Assembly (NCBI RefSeq): GCF_014268595.2
Contig: NZ_CP077091.1
Coordinates: 5,625,001-5,689,000 of the forward strand
Direction of reading: 5' to 3'
DNA length: 64,000 nt
Source of the DNA: Pseudomonas hamedanensis
GTDB taxonomy: Bacteria; Pseudomonadota; Gammaproteobacteria; Pseudomonadales; Pseudomonadaceae
The stretch's first letter is position 1. Each line of letters opens with the position of its first letter. Both the position numbers and the translations under genes were made by a program. The notes beneath the pieces are model-generated. The model had not been told where the DNA came from. It was given only the letters and a program-made list of their open reading frames with translations, and ran no database searches. Below are positions 56,871 through 64,000 of this stretch, piece by piece.

Positions 56871-57829
56871 CCGACGAACGCCTCGCGATCCTGCTTGAGC
56901 AGGGTCAGCAGCCAGACGAAGTCTTCCGGCAGCGGTGATTCCCAGCTCATGCGCTCACCGCTCGTCGGGTGATCGAGTTCCAGGAAGCGCGCGTGCAGGG
57001 CCTGACGCGGGAAATGCTTGAGCGATTCGACCATGGTCGGGTTCGCCGCCGGCGGAATGCGGAAACGCCCGCCGTACGCCGGATCGCCGACCAACGGAAA
57101 GTTGATGTGCGCCATGTGCACGCGAATCTGGTGGGTGCGACCGGTTTCCAGTTTGACCCGCACGTGAGTGTGGGAACGGAAGCGCTCCAGCACGCGGTAG
57201 TGGCTGACGGCAGGCTTGCCACCCTCCATCACCGCCATGCGCTGGCGCTGCTGGCCGTGACGACCGATCGGCGCGTTGATCTTGCCACCGGCAGTGACCA
57301 CGCCAATCACGATGCACTCATAGATGCGGCTGACGCTGCGGCTCTGCAACTGAGCGACCAGTTTGGTCTGCGCCTGAATGGTCTTGGCCACCACCATCAG
57401 ACCGGTGGTGTCCTTGTCCAGACGATGCACGATACCGGCGCGCGGGACATTGATGATGTCCGGCACGTGGTGCAGCAAGGCGTTGAGCAAGGTGCCATCG
57501 GCGTGACCGGCAGCCGGGTGCACCACCAGGCCCGCAGGCTTGTTGATCACCAGAATGTCGTCATCTTCATAGACGATGTCGAGTTCGATGTCCTGGGCGA
57601 TCCACTCGCCCTGGGCCTCCTGCTCGGCAGTCAGCTCAAGGATGGCACCGCCATGCACGATGTCGCGCGGGCGGATGACCGCCCCGTCCACAGTCAGGCG
57701 ACCTTCTTTGATCCAGGCGGAAAGGCGCGAGCGTGAGTGCTCAGCGAAGAGTTGGGCGGCGACTTGATCGAGGCGTTGGCCGCCCAATTCGGACGGCACC
57801 TCTGCGCTAAGTTCAATTTTATCGGACAT
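56867..57829 (-). CDS. rluD: 23S rRNA pseudouridine synthase RluD
   Basis: 320-residue enzyme modifying uridines in helix 69 of 23S rRNA. S4 RNA-binding domain at about 16-75 and catalytic Asp138 in HRLDKDTTG. The start at 57829 gives [13 protein letters not shown]; an upstream ATG in frame (57850) is less likely. The gene is first in rluD-pgeF and divergent from bamD; both are conserved neighbours in gammaproteobacteria. Confidence 0.95.
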   Translation of the reverse strand: MSDKIELSAEVPSELGGQRLDQVAAQLFAEHSRSRLSAWIKEGRLTVDGAVIRPRDIVHGGAILELTAEQEAQGEWIAQDIELDIVYEDDDILVINKPAGLVVHPAAGHADGTLLNALLHHVPDIINVPRAGIVHRLDKDTTGLMVVAKTIQAQTKLVAQLQSRSVSRIYECIVIGVVTAGGKINAPIGRHGQQRQRMAVMEGGKPAVSHYRVLERFRSHTHVRVKLETGRTHQIRVHMAHINFPLVGDPAYGGRFRIPPAANPTMVESLKHFPRQALHARFLELDHPTSGERMSWESPLPEDFVWLLTLLKQDREAFVG

Positions 57830-57980
57830 GCTCGGACTGGGCGTCGGCACAGCCTTTGGTTTCGGCTGCGCGCTTGTGGTTAAATACGGCGTCTTTTGCC
57901 CCGAGGCTTTTCAACGGGGCGCTCATCATAACAGGACGGCCCCGCCCAAGACAGCGGCCGTCATAGGGACGCAAGCCGCC

Positions 57981-58997
57981 ATGCAAGTGAAACACCTGCT
58001 GCTGATCGCCATCCTCGCATTGACCGCTGCTTGCTCATCGAAGGAAGTCGTAGACGAAAACCTCAGCGAAGCCGAGCTGTATCAGCAGGCTCAGACTGAT
58101 CTGGACAACAACAGCTACACCAGCGCCACAGCCAAGCTGAAGGCTCTGGAGTCGCGTTATCCGTTCGGTCGCTACGCCGATCAGGCCCAGCTGGAGTTGA
58201 TCTACGCCAACTACAAGAACGCCGAGCCGGAGGCTGCAAAGTCCGCCGCCGAGCGTTTCATTCGTTTGCATCCGCAGCATCCGAACGTGGATTACGCGTA
58301 CTACCTCAAGGGTCTGACTTCGTTCGACCAGGACGTCGGCCTGCTGGCGCGCTTCCTGCCGCTGGACATGACCAAGCGTGACCCGGGCGCCGCCCGCGAC
58401 TCGTACAACGAGTTCGCCCAGCTGACCAGCCGCTACCCGAACAGCCGCTACGCGCCGGACGCCAAGCAGCGCATGATCTACCTGCGCAACCTGCTGGCGG
58501 CCTACGAAATCCACGTGGCCGATTACTACCTGACCCGTCAGGCCTACGTCGCCGCCGCCAACCGCGGCCGCTACGTGGTGGAAAACTTCCAGGAAACCCC
58601 ATCGGTCGGCGACGGCCTGGCGGTGATGACCGAAGCCTACCAGCGCCTGCATCTGGACGACCTGGCCGCCACCAGCCTGGAAACCCTGAAGCTCAACTAC
58701 CCGGATCACCCGAGCCTGCAGGACGGCCAGTTCGTGCCGCGTGTTGCCGAAGCCGACAACCGTTCGTTCCTGAGCAAGGCGACCCTGGGCCTGATCGAAT
58801 CGCGTCCACCGCTGCCGCCGGGCGAAACCCGCGCCAACCAGGACGTGCAGAAGCAGTTCCAGGACGCGAAAGATGCGATCCCGAACGAGCTCAAGCCTAA
58901 AGACGAGAACGGCGACGTGATCGAAGAGCCGGAGCCGGAATCCACCGATACCGACCGCTCGTGGTTCAGCTACATGACCTTCGGCGTGTTCGACTGA
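57981..58997 (+). CDS. bamD: Outer-membrane assembly lipoprotein BamD
   Basis: 338-residue essential component of the BAM complex. Lipobox LTAAC with lipidated Cys18, then five TPR-like repeats (about 30-250: [32 protein letters not shown] and so on) and an acidic C-terminal tail (about 300-338) longer than in E. coli. ATG at 57981 is the only start that gives a lipoprotein signal. Confidence 0.95.
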   Translation: MQVKHLLLIAILALTAACSSKEVVDENLSEAELYQQAQTDLDNNSYTSATAKLKALESRYPFGRYADQAQLELIYANYKNAEPEAAKSAAERFIRLHPQHPNVDYAYYLKGLTSFDQDVGLLARFLPLDMTKRDPGAARDSYNEFAQLTSRYPNSRYAPDAKQRMIYLRNLLAAYEIHVADYYLTRQAYVAAANRGRYVVENFQETPSVGDGLAVMTEAYQRLHLDDLAATSLETLKLNYPDHPSLQDGQFVPRVAEADNRSFLSKATLGLIESRPPLPPGETRANQDVQKQFQDAKDAIPNELKPKDENGDVIEEPEPESTDTDRSWFSYMTFGVFD

Positions 58998-59012
58998 CCA
59001 CACCGGCTGTAC

Positions 59013-59045
59013 GAAAAAAGGGAGATCTGCGGATCTCCCTTTTTT
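59013..59045 (+). terminator. Terminator of bamD
   Basis: AAAAAAGGGAGATC-TGCG-GATCTCCCTTTTTT, a perfect stem with a T-run, 16 bases after the stop. Confidence 0.93.
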
Positions 59046-59124
59046 ATTGCCGCGCTTTAATAGGCTGTGCGCTGATCGGGTCCTTGGCTAAACTGGCGGA
59101 TTATCAGTCGAAAAGCCGCCCATC

Positions 59125-59367
59125 ATGCTTCGTTTATTGTTCTGGATTGCCCTGATCTTCGCCGCCATCTGGCTGTGGCGTAAATTCAAGGCGCCCGCCT
59201 CCGCTTCGCCATCCGGGCGCGCCTCGCGCGAACAAGACGCCGCGCCGATGGTGCGTTGCGCCCATTGCGGCGTGCATCTGCCGCGCGACCGCGCGCTGGG
59301 CAATCAACCACAGTGGTATTGCAGCCAGGCTCATCTCGAGCAAGGCCCAGGCGCCAGTGATCGCTGA
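59125..59367 (+). CDS. PP0621 family zinc-ribbon membrane protein
   Basis: 80 residues. One N-terminal membrane helix (MLRLLFWIALIFAAIWLW), a basic linker, then a zinc-ribbon-like CAHCGVHLPRDRAL...WYCSQAHLEQ with three cysteines and histidines as ligands. Matches the small PP0621 family that precedes pilS in pseudomonads. Its stop overlaps the GTG start of pilS. Function unknown. Confidence 0.85.
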   Translation: MLRLLFWIALIFAAIWLWRKFKAPASASPSGRASREQDAAPMVRCAHCGVHLPRDRALGNQPQWYCSQAHLEQGPGASDR

Positions 59368-60946
59368 GGCCGCCCCCGCCGACAGTAAACAGGCGCAGCG
59401 CCTGCTGCGTCTTTATCATCTTTACCGCCTGAGCATCGGCATTACGCTGGTGCTGCTGATCTCCAGCGACATGGACAACCGTCTGCTGACGTCTGCCAAC
59501 GACGAACTGTTGCGCGGCGGCAGCTGGTTGTACCTGGTGCTCAATATCCTGCTGGTGGTGTTTCTGGAGAACACCCGGCGTCCGGCTCAATTGCTCAGCC
59601 TCGCGCTGGTCGACGTCCTGCTGCTCGGTGGTCTGTTCTATGCAGCAGGCGGTGTGGCCAGTGCGCTGGGCAATTTGTTGATCGTCTCGGTGGCGATCAG
59701 CAATACCTTGCTGCGCCGGCGCATTGGCTTGCTGATCGCGGCCATTGCTGCCCTGGGCATTGTCGGTTTGAGTTTCCTGCTGAGTTTCAGCCACCCGTTG
59801 AGCGCCAACGAGTACCTGCAAGCAGGCACCCTCGGTGCGTTATGTTTCGCGGCATCACTATTGGTACAGGGTCTGATCCGCCGCGTTGAGGTCAGCGAAA
59901 CACTGGCCGAGCAACGTGCCAGCGAAGTGATTGGTCTGGAAGCCCTCAATGCGCTGATCCTGCAACGCATGCGCACCGGCATTCTTGTGCTCGACGAGGC
60001 ACGCCGCATACAACTGGCCAACCACAGCGCCCAGACCTTGCTCGCGCATACGCACCTTCAGGGGCAGTTGATCGACGACTGCGCGCCGGCCCTGGTCGAT
60101 CGCCTGCAGCTGTGGAGGAATAACCCGACGCTGCGCCCGCAAAGCCTGAAGGTGGCCGGTAACGGCCTCGAACTGCAGCCGAGCTTCATCGCCCTCGATC
60201 AGCGCCCGAACCAGCAGATTCTGGTGTTTCTCGAAGACCTGGCACAGATCGCCCAACAGGCCCAGCAGTTGAAGCTGGCCGCGCTTGGACGACTGACCGC
60301 CGGGATATCCCACGAAATCCGCAACCCGCTGGGCGCAATCAGCCATGCCGCACAGCTCTTGGCCGAGTCCGAGGAACTCGACAGCGCCGATCGGCGTCTG
60401 ACGCAGATCATTCAAGACCACTCCCAGCGCATGAACCGAGTCATCGAAAACGTCCTGCAACTGTCCCGCCGCCAGCAAAGTGAACCGCAACGGCTGGACC
60501 TCAAGCCATGGCTGGAACAGTTCGTCGCCGAAAGCCGCGAACACGCGACCGAACTTCAGCAGATTCATTTGCGGATCGATTCCGGCGACTTCAATACCCT
60601 GATGGACCCCGACCAGCTCACTCAGATTCTCGACAATCTGTTACGCAACGGCTGGCGTCACAGTGCCTTGCTGCATGATCAGGCCGAGGTCTGGATGACC
60701 CTGTTCATCGACCCGGACAGCCAGTTGGCGGTGCTGCAAGTGCGGGACAACGGCCCCGGCGTGCCGCTCGCCGAACAGGCGCATCTGTTCGAACCGTTCT
60801 TTACTACCAGTAGCCAGGGCACCGGCCTTGGGCTTTATCTGTCCCGTGAGCTGTGCGAAAGCAACCAGGCGCGCCTAGACTTTCAGTCACGCCAAGACGG
60901 CGGCTGCTTTCGCATCACCTTTGCTCACGGACGGAAACAAAGTTGA
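59357..60946 (+). CDS. pilS: Sensor histidine kinase PilS
   Basis: 529 residues from a GTG start inside the previous gene. Six membrane segments in the first 180 residues, a PAS-like region (about 190-290), HisKA with phospho-acceptor His319 in SHEIRNPLGAISHA (the same number as in P. aeruginosa), and an ATPase domain with DNLLRNG, DNGPGVP and GTGLGLYLS. It senses pilin levels in the membrane and controls PilR. Overlaps pilR by three bases. Confidence 0.95.
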   Translation: MIAEAAPADSKQAQRLLRLYHLYRLSIGITLVLLISSDMDNRLLTSANDELLRGGSWLYLVLNILLVVFLENTRRPAQLLSLALVDVLLLGGLFYAAGGVASALGNLLIVSVAISNTLLRRRIGLLIAAIAALGIVGLSFLLSFSHPLSANEYLQAGTLGALCFAASLLVQGLIRRVEVSETLAEQRASEVIGLEALNALILQRMRTGILVLDEARRIQLANHSAQTLLAHTHLQGQLIDDCAPALVDRLQLWRNNPTLRPQSLKVAGNGLELQPSFIALDQRPNQQILVFLEDLAQIAQQAQQLKLAALGRLTAGISHEIRNPLGAISHAAQLLAESEELDSADRRLTQIIQDHSQRMNRVIENVLQLSRRQQSEPQRLDLKPWLEQFVAESREHATELQQIHLRIDSGDFNTLMDPDQLTQILDNLLRNGWRHSALLHDQAEVWMTLFIDPDSQLAVLQVRDNGPGVPLAEQAHLFEPFFTTSSQGTGLGLYLSRELCESNQARLDFQSRQDGGCFRITFAHGRKQS

Positions 60947-62289
60947 CTACGAGCCCACGGCAAAAAATTCTTATCGTCGACGACGAACCGGATATCCGCG
61001 AACTCCTGGAAATCACACTGGGACGGATGAAACTCGATACCCTCAGTGCGCGCAACCTGGGTGAGGCCCAGGCGCTGCTGCAGCGTGAGCGTTTCGATCT
61101 GTGCCTGACCGACATGCGCCTGCCCGACGGCACGGGGCTGGACTTGGTGCAGCACATCCAGCAACGTTATCCACAGCTCCCGGTGGCGATGATCACCGCC
61201 TATGGCAGTCTGGAGACTGCGATCAACGCGCTGAAGGCCGGGGCCTTCGACTTTCTGACCAAGCCGGTCGACCTCACGCGCCTGCGCGAACTGGTCGCCA
61301 CGGCCCTGCGCATGCCGGTGGCGGGCGGCGCGAGCAGCCCGATCGACCGACGCCTGCTCGGCGACTCGTTGCCCATGCGCAACCTGCGCAAGCAGATCGA
61401 CAAACTCGCCCGCAGCCAGGCGCCGGTGTACATCAGCGGTGAATCGGGCAGCGGCAAGGAACTGGTCGCACGCCTGATTCATGAGCAGGGCCCGCGCGCC
61501 CAGCAGCCCTTTGTCCCGGTCAATTGCGGGGCGATTCCCTCGGAGTTGATGGAAAGCGAGTTTTTCGGCCACCGCAAAGGCAGTTTTACCGGTGCAGTGG
61601 AGGACAAACCGGGGCTGTTCCAGGCCGCCCATGGCGGCACGCTGTTTCTCGATGAAGTGGCGGATCTGCCGTTATCGATGCAGGTCAAACTGCTGCGGGC
61701 GATTCAGGAAAAGGCCGTGCGCAGCATCGGCGGCCAGCAGGAAACCGTGGTCGATGTGCGCATCCTCAGCGCGACGCACAAGGACCTTGATGCGCAGGTC
61801 AGCGCCGAACGGTTTCGCCAGGACCTTTATTACCGATTGAACGTGATCGAACTGCGCGTACCCTCTCTGCGCGAGCGCCGCGATGACATTGAAGTGCTGG
61901 CCGCGCATGTCCTCAAGCGATTGGCCAGGGACACCGGCCAGCCTGTCGCGAGCCTGCATCCGCAGGCGCTGGAAAGCCTGAAGAATTACCGCTTCCCCGG
62001 GAACGTGCGGGAACTGGAGAACGTACTTGAACGGGCGCATACCCTGTGCGAGAACCGTATCATCGAATCTCAGGACTTGCGGCTGAGCGAAGGCAATTGC
62101 GCGGCGGAGGGTGCGATTGCCGACCTTACGCAGATCGACAACCTGGAAGATTATCTGGAAAACGTCGAACGCAAGCTGATCCTGCAGGCATTGGAGGAGA
62201 CACGCTGGAACCGCACGGCCGCGGCGCAGCGCTTGAGTCTTTCGTTCAGGTCGATGCGCTATCGGCTGAAGAAATTGGGCCTGGATTGA
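60943..62289 (+). CDS. pilR: Response regulator PilR (NtrC family)
   Basis: 448 residues from a TTG start that shares TGA with the pilS stop; the longer frame from 60853 overlaps pilS and is rejected. Receiver with Asp57 in CLTDMRLPDG, AAA+ domain with Walker A GESGSGKE at 166-173 and the sigma-54 contact GSFTGA at 213-218 (Ser in place of the more common Ala), and Fis-type helix-turn-helix near the end (NRTAAAQRLSLSFRSMRYRL). Activates pilA from the sigma-54 promoter at 42092. Confidence 0.95.
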   Translation: MTTSPRQKILIVDDEPDIRELLEITLGRMKLDTLSARNLGEAQALLQRERFDLCLTDMRLPDGTGLDLVQHIQQRYPQLPVAMITAYGSLETAINALKAGAFDFLTKPVDLTRLRELVATALRMPVAGGASSPIDRRLLGDSLPMRNLRKQIDKLARSQAPVYISGESGSGKELVARLIHEQGPRAQQPFVPVNCGAIPSELMESEFFGHRKGSFTGAVEDKPGLFQAAHGGTLFLDEVADLPLSMQVKLLRAIQEKAVRSIGGQQETVVDVRILSATHKDLDAQVSAERFRQDLYYRLNVIELRVPSLRERRDDIEVLAAHVLKRLARDTGQPVASLHPQALESLKNYRFPGNVRELENVLERAHTLCENRIIESQDLRLSEGNCAAEGAIADLTQIDNLEDYLENVERKLILQALEETRWNRTAAAQRLSLSFRSMRYRLKKLGLD

Positions 62290-62297
62290 AGGGCCCC

Positions 62298-62366
62298 TTC
62301 GCGAGCAGGCTCGCTCCCACATTGGAATGCACAATCCCTGTGGGAGCGAGCCTGCTCGCGAAGGCG
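62298..62366. repeat. REP doublet, GTGGGAGCGAGCCTGCTCGCG family (inward-facing order)
   Basis: CTTCGCGAGCAGGCTCGCTC from 62298 and TGTGGGAGCGAGCCTGCTCG (continuing CGAAGGCGG) from 62340, about 20 bases apart. The arm order matches the copy at 36077, not the others. It lies between pilR and thiO. Confidence 0.93.
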
Positions 62367-62384
62367 GCCTGCCCGATTACCTGA

Positions 62385-63485
62385 CTATATGCGGCCCTCA
62401 GGCGCATAAGGCGCCGGGTCGATAATCGGCGCCCGCCCCAGCATCACATCGGCAAACAGCTGGCACGACGCCGGCGCCAGCACCAGGCCGTTGCGGTAAT
62501 GCCCGCAGTTCAGCCACAAGCTATCGAACCCCGGCACCCGGCCAATATACGGGATGCCTTCCGGCGACCCCGGTCGCAAGCCGGCCCAATGCCCGACGAC
62601 CTCGGCCTGCGCCAGCGCCGGCAACAACTCGATTGCCGAAGCCTTGAGGCTTGCCAGCGCCACGTCGGTTGGCGTCTTGTCGTAGCCTTCGTGTTCCAGC
62701 GTGCTGCCGATCAGAATATGCCCGTCGCGACGGGGGATCGCATAACGGCCCTTGGCCAGAACCATGCTCGGCAAGAAGTCCGCTGCGCACTTATAGAGAA
62801 TCATCTGGCCCTTGACCGGCTCGACCGGCAGCGTCAAGTCCAGCGTCTTGAGCAAATCGCCGCTCCACGCTCCGGCCGTCAGCACAATCTGATCACCTGT
62901 GATGATGCCGCTGGATGTTTCCACGCCGACAATCCGCTCGTGCTCGCGAACGAACCCGCTGACCTCACACTGCTCGTGAATCGTCACGTTGGGCAGTGCC
63001 AGCAGCGCCGCTTTCAACGATTTCACCAGACGCGGATTACGCACGTTGGCAACATCGGCCATGTAGATCGCCCGGGAGAATCCAGCACCCAGCACCGGCA
63101 CCGCATCGTGCGCCGCCGAGATGTCCACCGCCCGCAGCGGGCGCTGTTCCCGTTCGGCCCAGGCAAGCGCTTCGGCTTCGTCATCCAGATCCAGCCAGTA
63201 CAGGCCAGTGGTGTGCACTTCAGGATCAACGCCGGTATCGGCAAACAGGCGTTCGCCCAACTGTGGATAAAAATCCTGCGACCAGTGTGCCAGTGCGGTA
63301 ACTGCCGGGCTGTAGCGCCACGGGTACAACGGCGAAACGATGCCGCCGCCGGCCCACGACGATTCCCGACCGACGTTCGAGCGATCCAGCAGCACCACGC
63401 TGCGCACTTCGGAGGCGAGATTGTAGGCGGTCAGCAGGCCGATCACCCCGCCGCCGACAATCACCACTTGCTGTTGCCTGGTCAT
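62385..63485 (-). CDS. thiO: Glycine oxidase ThiO, FAD-dependent
   Basis: 366-residue flavin-dependent amine oxidase supplying the imine for thiazole of thiamine. The FAD site VVIVGGGVIGLLTAYNLA is at the N-terminus, WAGGGIVSPLYPWRYSPAVTAL follows, and the C-terminal GLRPGSPEGIPYIGRVPGF is the usual second FAD contact. The ATG at 63485 gives the family start MTRQQQ; the 49-codon extension overlaps a terminator and is rejected. No thiamine genes are nearby. Confidence 0.9.
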   Translation of the reverse strand: MTRQQQVVIVGGGVIGLLTAYNLASEVRSVVLLDRSNVGRESSWAGGGIVSPLYPWRYSPAVTALAHWSQDFYPQLGERLFADTGVDPEVHTTGLYWLDLDDEAEALAWAEREQRPLRAVDISAAHDAVPVLGAGFSRAIYMADVANVRNPRLVKSLKAALLALPNVTIHEQCEVSGFVREHERIVGVETSSGIITGDQIVLTAGAWSGDLLKTLDLTLPVEPVKGQMILYKCAADFLPSMVLAKGRYAIPRRDGHILIGSTLEHEGYDKTPTDVALASLKASAIELLPALAQAEVVGHWAGLRPGSPEGIPYIGRVPGFDSLWLNCGHYRNGLVLAPASCQLFADVMLGRAPIIDPAPYAPEGRI

Positions 63486-63504
63486 GTTTGATCCAACCGT
63501 AAAA

Positions 63505-63540
63505 AAGACAGCGGGCGCAAAAGGCGCCCGAAAAAAATGC
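63505..63540 (-). terminator. Terminator between pilE and thiO
   Basis: CGGGCGCC-TTTT-GCGCCCG hairpin; leftward reading ends in CTGTCTTTTTT. It is just after the pilE stop. Confidence 0.8.
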
Positions 63541-63541
63541 G

Positions 63542-63943
63542 TCAGCGGCCCCAGCAATCCTTGGTGGTCACTCCGGTGCTCGCGTTGTTCATGCTTCGCA
63601 CGCCGGTGTTGGTCAGGGTGAAATCCCCGCACTTGTCGCTGGCCATGGCCGAGCCGGCTTTACGTATCGCGGTCAGCACAAAGGTCTGGTCGGTCAGCGT
63701 TGGGGTGATGGTGTAGAAATCATTGCCCGTGCTCAGCCCGGTGACGCCGGTGTAAACATTGTTGCGGGTGTAGAAGCGTTCGAGGGTTTGCGCCTGCTCC
63801 GAAAGCAGCGAGACCACTTCGGCGCGACGGCCCTTTTTCACGTATTCGTTGTAGCTGGGAATGCTGATGGTGAGGATGATCCCGATAATCGCGACGACGA
63901 TCATGATCTCGATCAGGGTAAAACCTCGGCTGGATCTGCGCAT
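63542..63943 (-). CDS. pilE: Minor type IV pilin PilE
   Basis: 133-residue prepilin: short leader MRRSSRG, then FTLIEIMIVVAIIGIILTISIPSY with Glu5. Two cysteines in the C-terminal part (DKCGDF, KDCWGR) can form the D-loop. It is a minor pilin by similarity to PilE, cotranscribed with the minor pilin/pilY1 operon that continues to the right of the window. Matured by PilD. Confidence 0.9.
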   Translation of the reverse strand: MRRSSRGFTLIEIMIVVAIIGIILTISIPSYNEYVKKGRRAEVVSLLSEQAQTLERFYTRNNVYTGVTGLSTGNDFYTITPTLTDQTFVLTAIRKAGSAMASDKCGDFTLTNTGVRSMNNASTGVTTKDCWGR

Positions 63944-63958
63944 GCTTCAAACTCTCGC

Positions 63959-64000
63959 TTACTGGATTTGTCGCCACATGATACGACGGCTGCCGCCGCC
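63959..64000 (-). CDS. pilY1: Probable C-terminal end of PilY1 (partial)
   Basis: The last 13 codons (GGGSRRIMWRQIQ) of a leftward frame end with TAA at 63961-63959, 15 bases before pilE. PilY1 proteins end in a similar Arg/Trp-rich tail and precede pilE in pseudomonads. The rest is outside the window, so this is a position-based call. Confidence 0.5.
   Translation of the reverse strand, partial: GGGSRRIMWRQIQ

Overview
This is a stretch of Pseudomonas chromosome, most likely from the P. fluorescens group. The support is gene content and order (cbrAB-crcZ-pcnB-folK-panBCD-pgi-acs, prrF next to cbpA and phu genes, lpoP beside mrcB, pilABCD-coaE-yacG, pilSR beside bamD and rluD), GC-rich third codon positions, and many Pseudomonas-type REP palindromes. 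No phage, insertion sequence, integron, CRISPR or restriction genes were seen. Nearly all of it is conserved housekeeping sequence, so most of the interest lies in small RNAs, regulatory sites, overlaps and repeats.

Layout. 0.2-2.8 kb: the msrPQ periplasmic methionine sulfoxide repair pair and pssA, leftward. 2.9-6.2 kb: ilvI-ilvH-ilvC branched-chain amino acid operon, leftward. 6.6-10.5 kb: a DUF4124 protein, then the leftward set mrcB-lpoP-yqcC (peptidoglycan synthase PBP1b and its lipoprotein activator). 10.6-14.0 kb: a kinase fusion, a pentapeptide-repeat protein, a TfoX_C-type protein and a cyclic-nucleotide-binding protein (cbpA). 14.1-17.9 kb: a Fur-regulated PrrF small RNA facing a haem-uptake operon phuTUVW that lacks receptor and cytoplasmic haem-carrier genes here. 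17.9-22.0 kb: a Rieske protein, sfsA, an aminotransferase, dksA and gluQ. 22.1-27.3 kb: cbrX-cbrA-cbrB, CbrB-type binding sites, a sigma-54 promoter and the Crc/Hfq-titrating RNA CrcZ, a full carbon-catabolite control module. 27.4-32.0 kb: pcnB, folK, panB-panC-panD. 32.2-40.7 kb: pgi, acs, a 23S-type methyltransferase, a very large AsmA-like DUF748 protein and a DUF2845 protein.

At about 40.9-41.6 kb an AT-rich gap follows a BON-domain gene. Beyond it come pilA (with a sigma-54 promoter), pilBCD, coaE, yacG, small conserved genes and ndh (42-51 kb); a chemotaxis receptor; a four-gene tRNA cluster Asn-Pro-Lys-Pro with a stringent-type promoter; clpB with a heat-shock promoter; pgeF-rluD; bamD; a PP0621-family protein; pilSR; thiO; and pilE with the probable end of pilY1 at the edge. 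PilR is the expected activator of the sigma-54 promoter of pilA, so sensor, regulator, pilin and assembly genes are all in this window.

Twelve REP doublets of about five sequence families sit in the intergenic gaps. No clearly new multi-gene system was found. The strongest items for follow-up are the crcZ control region, the single prrF copy, the reduced phu locus, the duplicated tRNA-Pro behind a terminator, the DUF748 fusion architecture, and the structured leaders of pgi and phuT. Start codons were often moved inward from the longest open frame; reasons are given per entry. Family assignments come from recognising sequence motifs and gene order, not from database searches.
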